Shown one piece after another: positions 1-6,797 of a DNA stretch of 6,948 nucleotides (positions are counted from its first letter, which is position 1; the number at the start of each line of letters is the position of its first letter). The notes beneath the pieces are model-generated. The model had not been told where the DNA came from. It saw only the letters and a list, made by a program, of their open reading frames with translations, and ran no database searches. Location of the stretch: NCBI GenBank assembly GCA_964553035.1, contig CAZKJH010000162.1:1-6948 (forward strand), in the 5' to 3' direction. The translations under genes were made by a program, and so were the position numbers. The stretch comes from JBBQIY01 sp964553035. GTDB lineage: Bacteria; Verrucomicrobiota; Kiritimatiellia; RFP12; UBA3636.

Positions 1-438
1 ACTACCGTTCGCACACGAAATCCTCATGACTCTCAACAAAATAAAATCGCACCCGGAACGTCCGAATTACTAAAGTGCTTCTTGACAAAACTGGCCAAAA
101 AGAGCAATATATCGCGGAAAGAAAACAGTTTTTTTCTTGTGTGGATTGTCCGCCACACTTGTTCACTCAGTGTCAATAAGATGATTTAAACCTTTCAGCA
201 TCCTTGCAGTAGTTTTTCTCTTGATGATAAGTAGACTGATATCAACATTACATTGCAACCTTATCATCAGATATTTATTCGTCTTAAAGTACTCTAAATC
301 AACCGTTTATAAGAAATTAACAATCTTATTCAGCCCTCTAATACTAATAACTAATAATAAGTTTCTATTGAATATAAATAGAGAGGGTGTTCATAACCTT
401 GGAATATGTTCAGTAGAAACGATGGAAATGGAACGGTC
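1..438. other. Gene-free AT-rich region upstream of dnaN, possible origin-like sequence
   Basis: No convincing coding region lies here. Plus-strand frame 1 is open from the window edge to a TAA at 187-189, but its translation has no recognisable protein character. The stretch from about 200 to 400 is strongly AT-rich. Seen in it: a T8 run at 129-136; an inverted pair GTGTGG (139-144) and CCACAC (153-158); TGTGGATTG at 140-148, which matches 7 of 9 positions of the DnaA box TGTGGATAA; and three copies of CTAATA at 338, 344 and 351. Such features beside dnaN are reminiscent of an origin or a DnaA-regulated leader, but no perfect DnaA box and no dnaA gene is visible, so an origin is not established. 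Confidence 0.4.
82..110 (+). promoter_or_regulatory. Weak candidate sigma70-type promoter upstream of dnaN
   Basis: A perfect TTGACA (82-87) is followed after 17 bases by CAATAT (105-110), a poor -10 match; an overlapping TATATC lies slightly further downstream. If used, it would give dnaN an untranslated leader of more than 300 bases. A TATAAA at 373-378 is closer to the gene but has no recognisable -35. Neither is strong, so the true dnaN promoter is unresolved. Confidence 0.22.
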
Positions 439-1530
439 ATGAAATTTAAAGTGCCAAAGTCAAAGTTTTTCGAAGCGTTATCCGCTGTGCAAAACGTTGT
501 GGGAACGAGGGCTGCGCTTCCTGTTCTTTCGAATGTTTTGATTTCTGCAGAGGAAGGGAGACTTGTTTTCACAACGACAGATCTTGATATAACCATTCGT
601 TGTAGTTGCGAAGCAGAGGTCGATGTTGAAGGCAAGGTAACGCTGCCGGTTAAGAAGCTGGCTGGAATCGTTAAGGAACTGGACGACGGAATCGTTAAGG
701 TAGAAGTTGATGAGAATGATTGTGCCCATATGCGCTGTGGTTCTTACAAGTCGAAGATTATCGGATTGTCGGCAAGGGAGTTTCCACAAGCTCCAACAAC
801 CGAGGACAGCCTATCCTATAGAATTGATCAAGGTCGCTTCCGCGATATGCTCAAGAAGACTTACTATGCGAGTGCAACGGATGATTCTAGACCGACGCTA
901 ACGGGAGTTCTCTTGAGTTTTGCCGAAGGCAAATTGACTTGTGTAGCTACGGATGGACGGAGGCTGGCGCTCTATGAAAGCGAAGTTGATTTCCCAGTGG
1001 AAAATAGTAGAGATCTTGTTTTGCCACCTCGTGCGGTTAACGAATTGATGCGAGCGCTTGGAGACGCAGGCGAAATGAAGATCAGCCTCAAGGACAAGCA
1101 GTTGATCTTCGAGTTCAAAGATATATTTTTCAGTTGCAAGCTTTTGAATGGGGTTTATCCTAATTACAAGCAGGTCGTGTTTAAAAACTGCTCCAACGTC
1201 ATCACCATTAATCGAGAAGAGTTGCTCGCAGTTCTTCGCCGCATCAATGCCTCAACAACGAACACAACGAATGCAATGCGGCTTACGTTCGAAAACAATA
1301 TTCTCACGATTACCGTTAGTTCGCCAGAAATAGGAGATGCTACGGATACCGTGGCTATCAAGTACGAAGGCGAATCGATTAGCGTGATATTCAATCCTGA
1401 ATTTATGATGGATCCGTTGAAGAATCTCACGAGCGACGAGATTCAGATCGAACTCAATAATTCCTCAAGTCCAGGATTGATCAAGAGTGACGTCCCATTT
1501 CTTTATGTCATTATGCCGCTGAGAGTGTAG
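439..1530 (+). CDS. dnaN: DNA polymerase III subunit beta (sliding clamp)
   Basis: This is the ring-shaped processivity clamp that encircles DNA and tethers polymerase III and other replication and repair proteins. The 363-residue product is close to the usual length of about 366. It shows the three clamp folds at roughly 1-120, 128-245 and 254-363. Family signatures include LPVLSNVLI near 27, TDLDITI at 47, ATDGRRLALYE at 170-180 (partner-binding pocket), LLNGVYPNYKQV at 235-246, and the C-terminal YVIMPLRV, matching the canonical pocket-forming MPMRL-like tail. I chose ATG 439 over the in-frame ATG at 406 because clamps begin MKF-, and GGAACGG precedes it. The 11 extra residues from 406 look non-homologous. 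No dnaA or recF neighbours it here; an S1-domain gene follows 53 nt later. The identification is very secure. Confidence 0.97.
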   Translation: MKFKVPKSKFFEALSAVQNVVGTRAALPVLSNVLISAEEGRLVFTTTDLDITIRCSCEAEVDVEGKVTLPVKKLAGIVKELDDGIVKVEVDENDCAHMRCGSYKSKIIGLSAREFPQAPTTEDSLSYRIDQGRFRDMLKKTYYASATDDSRPTLTGVLLSFAEGKLTCVATDGRRLALYESEVDFPVENSRDLVLPPRAVNELMRALGDAGEMKISLKDKQLIFEFKDIFFSCKLLNGVYPNYKQVVFKNCSNVITINREELLAVLRRINASTTNTTNAMRLTFENNILTITVSSPEIGDATDTVAIKYEGESISVIFNPEFMMDPLKNLTSDEIQIELNNSSSPGLIKSDVPFLYVIMPLRV

Positions 1531-1583
1531 AGGACAGCCTCACAAAAATTTCCACAATTTAAAAAACGGTAAAAGAAAAGAAG

Positions 1584-3044
1584 ATGATTTCATCAAAGCG
1601 TGTCAAGTCAAACGCGATGGCTGATCTTATGGGCGAAATTGATGTCCAGTTGGACTCGCTTCGCAGAGGTTGCGATCCCGGAGAAAAGGTCAAAGGAATC
1701 GTGGTATCGGTTGGCTCAAATTATGTGGTTGTCGATATTAACGCCAAAATGCAGGGTGTTATCGAAAGAACTCAGTGGGCGGACGAAGCCGAGGTTCCAG
1801 AGGTTGGAGCCGAAATTGAAGCTTATTTTGTTGATGTGAGTGATGGCGCAGCGCGTCTTGTTCTCGGTGGTTCGGCTTCTGCGGCTGCTATGAACCAAAC
1901 GATACAGCAAGCCTACTTGACGAAATTGCCTATGGAAGGGAAGATCGAAAAGGAAATCAACGGTGGCTACGAAGTCACCATTGCAGGGCAGCGTGCATTT
2001 TGCCCATTTTCTCAAGTTGGCCTTCACCGTCAACAAGAAACGGATGAGAAGCCCATTGGGAAGACGCTACCTTTTCTCGTTGTGGAGTATGATTCCAGAG
2101 AAAACTCTTTTGTTGTAAGTCATCGCGCCCTTCTGGAGAAAGACCGAGCCGAAAAGCGCGAAGGTCTGAAGCTCGAGCTTAAAGAAGGCGATCTACGGGA
2201 TGGTATCGTCACGAAGATCATGCCCTTTGGCGTTTTCGTTGATATTGGCGGCATTGAGGGGCTCATCCCACTTCGTGAGCTTTCTTGGGATAGAACGGTT
2301 AAGGCCGAAGAAATTCTGAAAGAAGGGCAGGGGGTCAAGGTGGCCATTCTGACCCTTGACTGGGTGGCGGATCGCTTCTCGTTAAGTCTTCGGGATACGC
2401 TGGTAGATCCATGGAACGATTATGCAGAGGAATTCGGAATCGGTAGCTACGTAACCGGTAAAGTGGTAAAGCTTATGCCATTTGGTGTTTTTGTGGTGCT
2501 TCAGCCTGGCGTGGAGGGACTTGTTCCCATTTCGCGACTCGGAGGAGGGCGCCGCATCTCCCATCCCAAGGAGAGTGTTTCTGAGGGGGATATGCTGGAT
2601 CTTCAAATTGAGTCCATCGACATGGAGAAAAAGCGTATTTCGTTGAAGGTTGTCGATACGCGAGTTCGTGCACTTACACCGGGTGAAATCGCCGTAGGAG
2701 CGCATATTAAAGGTCTCGTCGAAGGGATCCGAGAGTTCGGGATATTTGTGCGCCTTTCTGAGGAGAAGACAGGCTTGCTGCATGTCAGCGAGTGCGAAAT
2801 TGAACGGGGTGGTAATCCTACGATAAAGATGGAAGTAAAGTTTCCGATCGGACAAGAAATTGATGTCGTTGTGACGGCAATCGACGGTGATCGCATATCC
2901 TTGTCCCTACCAGGGAAGACGAGCCAGTTAGCGATAGAAGAAACGGAAAATGTCGGTGCGATGATGCGCAATAACAACCGTGATTCTCGCGACTCCATGA
3001 TTTCGTCGATTGGAAGCATTCTGGACGAAATGTTCAAGCAATAG
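1584..3044 (+). CDS. S1 RNA-binding domain protein, ribosomal protein S1-like (five S1 repeats)
   Basis: The 486-residue protein is built from tandem S1/OB-fold repeats that bind single-stranded RNA. Repeats lie at about 33-96, 117-184 (degenerate), 202-272, 287-358 and 372-443. Repeats 3 to 5 carry the classic pattern: MPFGVFVDIGGIEGLIPLREL at 213-233, MPFGVFVVLQPGVEGLVPIS at 298-317, and REFGIFVRL at 383-391 with GLLHVSE after it. Each ends in a -RISLSL-like strand. No other domain, signal peptide or membrane segment is visible, so a cytoplasmic role is expected. The tail (445-486) is polar and ends in a short amphipathic helix. ATG 1584 is preceded only by a purine-rich AAAAGAAAAGAAG; M12 at 1617 has no better site. 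It could be the S1 ribosomal protein itself or a paralogue; I cannot tell because the genome's other copies are unseen. It probably shares a transcript with dnaN and the membrane-protein gene downstream. Confidence 0.88.
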   Translation: MISSKRVKSNAMADLMGEIDVQLDSLRRGCDPGEKVKGIVVSVGSNYVVVDINAKMQGVIERTQWADEAEVPEVGAEIEAYFVDVSDGAARLVLGGSASAAAMNQTIQQAYLTKLPMEGKIEKEINGGYEVTIAGQRAFCPFSQVGLHRQQETDEKPIGKTLPFLVVEYDSRENSFVVSHRALLEKDRAEKREGLKLELKEGDLRDGIVTKIMPFGVFVDIGGIEGLIPLRELSWDRTVKAEEILKEGQGVKVAILTLDWVADRFSLSLRDTLVDPWNDYAEEFGIGSYVTGKVVKLMPFGVFVVLQPGVEGLVPISRLGGGRRISHPKESVSEGDMLDLQIESIDMEKKRISLKVVDTRVRALTPGEIAVGAHIKGLVEGIREFGIFVRLSEEKTGLLHVSECEIERGGNPTIKMEVKFPIGQEIDVVVTAIDGDRISLSLPGKTSQLAIEETENVGAMMRNNNRDSRDSMISSIGSILDEMFKQ

Positions 3045-3071
3045 AAACTTAGATATACAGGGGTAGGCGAG

Positions 3072-4115
3072 ATGGTTAGGTTCTTGATTCAGTTTTTTTT
3101 ATCGTTTGCCTTCTGGGCTTTCGTTGTCTGGTTTGGTCTTCCTATACTGAAGGAGAAAGCTCCTGTAACATACGGAAGGCTTGTAGACTTTGTGGCGGAC
3201 GTGACCTTTGGCAAGCGCATTTCTGAAGCAGTTGAAATCGTGGAAAAGAAGATTGGACAGAATGTAAAAGCGGCTTCCGATAATCTATCGCCGGTCGAAA
3301 ATCCAGAAATAAAGGAGAGAAGACCGCCAATTTCTAGTCCAGAAGACCCTAAAAACGAAGTATTCACTCCACCGAATCGCCTCACGCCTCAGAATGAAAA
3401 TATCTCAGTCGTTGAGGATGTAGGAGAAATACCGCAAGACGCAATAGCCGCGCTGAACAATGATCCAGGATACCCATGGGGAATTGTGGTCACGAATTCC
3501 TTTTATTATGATTCGAAAATGAATCGAATGGGCATTCTTGCCGGTGGGACGGTAGTAGAACGAAAGCAGTCGAAACTTGAAATGGACGGTCAAGTCGCCG
3601 AATGTTTTTACCTCATTGATCGGACGTGGCGCAACGAAACACTCTATCTCTATGAGTCGGATCTTGTCATGTTTGAGTGCACGTTTCAGGCTGCTGACAA
3701 GACTCAGCGTGATCTTCTCGTTGACTATTGCCGCACCAAAGGAATGCTTGAAGAACTTCGTGGAAAAGCTTATAAAGAGGCACTTCGAAAAAATCCGTAC
3801 TTCGAACAATATAGAAATGTCAGCGAGGAATTAAAGACTTTTACGCAGAAAGCGCGACAAACAAAGGAAGCTTTTGATCTTGCAAGTGATGAAAAGCGCA
3901 GTGTTCTCATGGATCAACTTCGCCGATACAAGGCAGAAGAGACGGGGATTATGCAGCGTTACAAGGCTGCCAAAGAACCATACGACACTTGGAAGGCCCA
4001 AAATATTGGAGAAGAAAAGACACCAAGAATCACTAAAACTGTCGAAATTCAAAATTTAGAGAATAAGCTCAACGGCATGAGCGGAGCGGTTCAGGAGCTC
4101 GTACCGGGGCTCTGA
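3072..4115 (+). CDS. Hypothetical single-pass membrane protein with SH3-like and helical regions
   Basis: I do not recognise a named family. The 347-residue product starts with an uncleaved-looking hydrophobic segment (about 4-26, rich in F, W, V and L). Next come an amphipathic stretch (about 35-70) and a Pro/Glu-rich linker (about 72-130). A compact beta-rich segment (about 134-202, with PWGIVV, GILAGGTVVERK, FYLIDR and TLYLYESDLVMFE) resembles a bacterial SH3-type fold. The C-terminal 130 residues are charged and helical (about 205-335), probably coiled coil. The likely topology is a membrane anchor with a large domain outside the cytoplasm, but this is inference. The start is supported by AGGGG about 8 bases upstream of ATG 3072. 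The gene lies 27 nt after the S1 gene, so co-transcription is likely. No catalytic motif is seen. The more GC-rich pseudogene zone begins immediately after its stop. Confidence 0.75.
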   Translation: MVRFLIQFFLSFAFWAFVVWFGLPILKEKAPVTYGRLVDFVADVTFGKRISEAVEIVEKKIGQNVKAASDNLSPVENPEIKERRPPISSPEDPKNEVFTPPNRLTPQNENISVVEDVGEIPQDAIAALNNDPGYPWGIVVTNSFYYDSKMNRMGILAGGTVVERKQSKLEMDGQVAECFYLIDRTWRNETLYLYESDLVMFECTFQAADKTQRDLLVDYCRTKGMLEELRGKAYKEALRKNPYFEQYRNVSEELKTFTQKARQTKEAFDLASDEKRSVLMDQLRRYKAEETGIMQRYKAAKEPYDTWKAQNIGEEKTPRITKTVEIQNLENKLNGMSGAVQELVPGL

Positions 4116-4128
4116 TCTATGGAATAAA

Positions 4129-4501
4129 TTGGCAATCAACGGCGGCCCGAAGGCCGTAACTCGGGAACCGGGCGATCTTTTTACTTGGCCGGTCATAACC
4201 CCCGATGATGAGGCGGCTGTCCTGGACGTGTTGCGCAGCGGGGATATGAGTGGCAACACGGTTTCAAAGAAATTTGAACAAGAGTTTGCCACATGGATCA
4301 GAGCGAAACATGCGCTGACCTATCCAAACGGTACGGAGGCCGTACGCGCGGCGATGTGGGCCTGCGGCCTTGCCCGTAGCAGAAAACACCCCCAGCACGA
4401 TCTTTAACAGTCCTTGGTTCAAAAAAGACCGTCCTGAATTTATCGCTGAATACGCCGCCGCGTTCCGAAAAGTGTCTGAACATGCCGCCGAACTGACTTG
4501 A
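4129..4501 (+). pseudogene. Remnant of DegT/DnrJ/EryC1/StrS-family aminotransferase, internally deleted
   Basis: Intact members are PLP-dependent sugar aminotransferases of about 370-420 residues. Here the first 80 or so residues survive: AINGGPKAVTREPGDLF near the start, TWPVITPDDEAAVLDVLRSG, and ALTYPNGTEAVRAAMWACGL. They are read from TTG 4129 (GGAA 5 nt upstream; an upstream ATG at 4119 meets a stop after two codons). The frame then runs into a TAA at 4405-4407. Starting at about 4370 in the next frame is a good C-terminal end: STIFNSPWFKKDRPEF, then AEYAAAFRKVSEHAAELT and a TGA at 4499-4501. The roughly 250-300 central residues, including the PLP-binding lysine, are missing, and the two ends are out of frame. 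It cannot be an active enzyme. GC is near 60%, against about 45% in the preceding genes, suggesting a different history. Family assignment is from remembered family motifs. Confidence 0.8.
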
Positions 4502-4791
4502 GGCGATCAAAGAAGCGTTTGAACTGTTAGATGTGGGTTATGCCACCCTTCGGCACACATGACGAACGCGGCAATCCCCGGAAACCATCTGATCACGACA
4601 CCCTTCCTGGCATCGTGCGCACCCTTCCCACCGCGATGGATTGCTGGGGACAGTCTCGCGTGCTGGAAACGATCCGGTCGACGGCGGTGGATGAACCCGT
4701 TTCGTTCACGCTGGACACGGCAGGACTGGCCCATGTCGGACCGACCTATGCAGAAACATCATTCAATCATGCCCCGAAGGGGCTGGATGTG

Positions 4792-4961
4792 ATCAACCTA
4801 AAAGCGTAGGTTGACTTACCTCAATTCGAGCAATCGCCTCAGTGGTAACAGGATACCGCTGTTGTGTTCAACTGTCGCGCAGTTGAACACTCTTCTTGCA
4901 ACGTGTTGCCGCTGAGGCGATTGCAATGCGCGAAGTTGTCAACCTACGCTTTTAGGATCAA
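4792..4961. repeat. Target-site duplication ATCAA flanking the foldback element
   Basis: ATCAA is found at 4792-4796 and again at 4957-4961, directly abutting the two ends of the inverted repeats. The predicted empty site is GATGTGATCAACTATGG, which keeps an open reading frame across the junction. This independently supports true insertion rather than a chance palindrome. Confidence 0.75.
4797..4956. mobile_element. 160-bp MITE-like foldback element with 19-bp terminal inverted repeats
   Basis: The ends are perfect 19-bp inverted repeats: CCTAAAAGCGTAGGTTGAC at 4797-4815 and its reverse complement at 4938-4956. ATCAA occurs directly on both sides (4792-4796 and 4957-4961), as expected of a 5-bp target duplication; the C at 4797 also equals the next base on the right, so 6 bp is possible. 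Inside are two more concentric palindromes: 4830-4850 with 4904-4924 (19 of 21 pairs, the two exceptions being G-T wobbles) and 4864-4874 with 4880-4890 (perfect 11 bp around TCGCG). All three centre near 4877, so a transcript would fold into one long hairpin with internal bulges. It is too short to encode a transposase, so it would be non-autonomous. The parent insertion-sequence family cannot be named from this window. Confidence 0.85.
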
Positions 4962-5223
4962 CTATGGTTGGCGTGTTTCTGGCTGGACGCAAGAGGTTTC
5001 TTCTCGAACGGCAATTGGCCCAAGCGGAACGTCATGGCGGAATGCGCTTGGAAGAAGAATGCGCTGACGGGACGTATCGTGGCTTCGGAATTAGATTCGG
5101 TTTATGGTCGTATGGCACGCTAGTTGCTCTATAAAGTTTCAGTTTTGTAAAAGCCTCTTTCTGGCAAGAAGGATGGAGTGACGGAGGGGTTGCTTTTAGA
5201 GGATCAAAAAAGGGAAGAAAGAA

Positions 5224-6132
5224 ATGGCTACCTATACGAAATATGCTTTGATTAAAGAATTGTCTGATGCGGCGTGCATCAAGCGCAAGGAAGCTCGGCT
5301 TGCCCTTGACGCAATATTTAGTATCGCATGCAGGGAAGCAAACCTAGGAGGTTTCTCTATTCCTGGCCTCTGTCGGGTTGACGTGATAACCAAAAAAGAG
5401 CGAAGAATGCGCAATCCCCAAACGGGACAAACGATTCTCATTGCTGAACATCAGGCTCCTCGGATTCGCATTCTCAAGAAAGCGAAAGAAACGATAGTCC
5501 CCGATAAAAAGAATATTGTGACTCTGCTGATGGAAGATGGCATAACGCCTGCGGCGGTTGAGGAAGAAGTATCTGTTGAGGCTCCTCGTGAGATTATCTA
5601 CGACGATTTTTCTTCCGCTGTTTCCTTTAAGTGTAAAGACTGTGGCGGCGAAATCGAGGCACCGGCGGCGGCCGTTGGTCTAACGTCGGAATGCCCTGTT
5701 TGCGGCAAACCAGTCACAATTCCAAAGGAATCCGAGTCAGGGACGATCCATGGACCTAAAATCGAGGTGTTATCGCTCGACACTCAGATAGAAGAGGTTG
5801 CGAGGAAGGCATTTTCGGAAACGGATGTTGCTGCCCAGAAGAATCAGACGATTCGAATTGATCTTTCGACCCTTGATCTCAATACGCCGGAAGTTCCGAA
5901 GCCGAAACCGAGAATTGTTTCGTTTTTCTGCAAGAATTGTCGCCAAGAACTTGAGGCACCGGCCGAGATGATGGGCATGCAATCAGACTGTCCGGATTGC
6001 GGATCAAGCTTCGAAGTTCCTTTCTTCTCTGAACCGGGAACTCTGCATGGTTCCGACCTGGAAAAGGGAGATGTCAAGAAAACAGACAAAATGAACAGTC
6101 GAACCATCCGCATTGAAATGCCGGATTTCTAA
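5224..6132 (+). CDS. HU/IHF-family DNA-binding protein with two C-terminal zinc-ribbon modules
   Basis: Residues 1 to about 95 form an HU/IHF fold: an N-terminal helical pair (TKYALIKELSDAACIKRKEA), GFSIPGLCRVDV, and the DNA-clasping arm with RNPQTGQTI at 63-71. HU proteins are normally about 90 residues; this one has 302. A first zinc ribbon has C137, C140, C157 and C160, and a second has C236, C239, C256 and C259. The second half looks like an internal duplication: each ribbon is followed by (E/S)xGT(I/L)HG (171-176 and 270-275) and by TIRI(D/E) (209-213 and 294-298), the latter near the C-terminus. Linkers are acidic and low in hydrophobics. A nucleoid or regulatory DNA-binding role in the cytoplasm is inferred; what the ribbons contact is unknown. 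AAGGGAAGAAAGAA precedes ATG 5224. The gene is convergent with the coiled-coil gene, the stops being 20 bp apart. No clear promoter is seen in 5135-5223. Confidence 0.85.
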   Translation: MATYTKYALIKELSDAACIKRKEARLALDAIFSIACREANLGGFSIPGLCRVDVITKKERRMRNPQTGQTILIAEHQAPRIRILKKAKETIVPDKKNIVTLLMEDGITPAAVEEEVSVEAPREIIYDDFSSAVSFKCKDCGGEIEAPAAAVGLTSECPVCGKPVTIPKESESGTIHGPKIEVLSLDTQIEEVARKAFSETDVAAQKNQTIRIDLSTLDLNTPEVPKPKPRIVSFFCKNCRQELEAPAEMMGMQSDCPDCGSSFEVPFFSEPGTLHGSDLEKGDVKKTDKMNSRTIRIEMPDF

Positions 6133-6151
6133 AAGGTAAGCCGAGCACAAG

Positions 6152-6706
6152 TTATTGGTGCGTAGGTGATTTTTTCCGAGAACGAAAAAGTTTGACAAGA
6201 GCGGTGTTCTTGAGACGAAGGGCGATGATGCTCGCTTCGAGTTTCTCGTTATCTGCCGAAATCTTCTGAATTTCAGGAAGGTTTGCAACTTCAGCGCGTA
6301 GCTCAGTTTTCGCTTTGACAAGAGCAGCTTCAGCGTCTTTCAAAGCTTTGGTTTTTACTTCAACAGCCTCCGATTCAGCGCGTAGCTCAATTTGCGCTTT
6401 GATAAGAGTAGCTTCAGCGCTCCTTAAAACTTTGCGTTTTACTTCAACAGCCTCTGAAGTGAAGGTCAAATCGCTATCAATAAATTCAAGTTTTTTCTTG
6501 GTGGCGTTTGAGAGGTCGACACTTTTCCGAATTTCTTCTGCAATTCTGTTGATCTCATTGCTCAGTTCTTCGTCTGTTGCGGAGTCCCATTTTGATTCGA
6601 CAATGGGAGGTGCGGAATTTTCTTTAGCAAGGATAAAGGGCGAAGTGAAGATAAGGGCGGATGATAAAACAAAAGGAAGACAGTTTAAACGGCTGATAAT
6701 TTTCAT
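6152..6706 (-). CDS. Small exported coiled-coil protein, function unknown
   Basis: The 184-residue product begins with a signal peptide: KIISR, a hydrophobic core about 9-26, and a likely cut after FILA at 27. A short acidic segment (about 28-60) follows, then a charged helical region to about 172 with no prolines in its repeat part, and a basic tail (FRSRKKSPTHQ). Residues 84-111 and 112-139 are a tandem 28-residue repeat (SEAVEVKxKxL...AEAxLxKAxxELRAE, 20 of 28 identical), equal to four heptads, so a coiled coil is expected in the periplasm or at the envelope. Cys9 sits too early for a lipobox. AGGAG lies 7 nt before the ATG on the minus strand, and a good promoter lies further upstream. 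It resembles Lpp/OmpH-like spacer proteins only in general shape; I assign no family. Confidence 0.75.
   Translation of the reverse strand: MKIISRLNCLPFVLSSALIFTSPFILAKENSAPPIVESKWDSATDEELSNEINRIAEEIRKSVDLSNATKKKLEFIDSDLTFTSEAVEVKRKVLRSAEATLIKAQIELRAESEAVEVKTKALKDAEAALVKAKTELRAEVANLPEIQKISADNEKLEASIIALRLKNTALVKLFRSRKKSPTHQ
6290..6457 (-). repeat. 84-bp tandem in-frame duplication within the coiled-coil gene
   Basis: Two 84-bp units, 6290-6373 and 6374-6457, differ at about 14 positions (roughly 83% identical by my alignment) and encode residues 112-139 and 84-111. The unit is 28 codons, exactly four heptads, so duplication would preserve coiled-coil register. The divergence indicates an old event rather than an assembly artefact. 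Confidence 0.88.
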
Positions 6707-6759
6707 TCTTTTCTCCTAAGGTATTGCATCAAGGCGAATGGTTCTTCAAAAGCTATGTA

Positions 6760-6789
6760 ATCATATCACAAAACGAGCGATGATGTCCA
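6760..6789 (-). promoter_or_regulatory. Sigma70-like promoter for the coiled-coil gene
   Basis: Read on the minus strand: TGGACA (6789-6784), 18 bases, then TATGAT (6765-6760), preceded by TGA to make an extended -10 (TGATATGAT). Each hexamer differs from consensus at one position. Transcription would start near 6752, giving a leader of about 45 nt before the ATG at 6706 with AGGAG in it. Confidence 0.55.
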
Positions 6790-6797
6790 GATTTCAG

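Larger units (their letters stand above)
4531..5134 (+). pseudogene. Decayed unidentified coding region split by a foldback insertion
   Basis: Frame 1 reads MWVMPPFGTHDERGNP, then SDHDTLPGIVRTLPTAMDCW and DTAGLAHVGPTYAE, and stops at the TAG at 4807-4809, just inside the inserted element. Removing the 160-bp element and one ATCAA copy (165 bp, a multiple of 3) joins GLDVIN to YGWRVSGWTQEV and extends the frame to the TGA at 5065-5067. Composition is GC-rich like the aminotransferase remnant. Beyond the insertion all three frames stay open for tens of codons: one ends at 5121-5123 (GRIVASELDSVYGRMAR before the stop), another runs from ATG 4964 to 5134. At least one frameshift is therefore likely. 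The His/Asp-rich N-terminal part hints at a hydrolase-like protein, but I cannot name the family. Between 4501 and 4531 another frame reads EAIKEAFELLDVG, a further scrap. Confidence 0.5.

Noticed and set aside
1..27. Possible divergent minus-strand gene start at ATG 27
   Set aside because: Only nine codons are visible and the ribosome-binding site is weak, so it cannot be supported.
1..189. Open plus-strand frame from the window edge to a TAA, possible tail of an upstream gene
   Set aside because: Its translation does not resemble any domain end, lacks the expected residue pattern, and overlaps promoter-like and T-rich sequence.
406..438. Upstream ATG start for dnaN adding 11 residues
   Set aside because: The extension is not clamp-like, and MKF at 439 with GGAACGG before it fits the family.
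2382..2855. Long minus-strand open frame inside the S1 gene
   Set aside because: It is antisense to a clear S1 repeat protein and shows no protein-like composition; a shadow frame.
5149..5197. Possible hairpin terminator between TAAAAGC and GCTTTTA
   Set aside because: Only a 7-bp stem with a loop of roughly 35-40 bases and no T-tract after it.
6315..6719. Plus-strand open frame of 134 codons opposite the coiled-coil gene
   Set aside because: The minus-strand gene has a signal peptide, Shine-Dalgarno and promoter; the plus frame is a Ser/Ala-rich mirror of the repeat.
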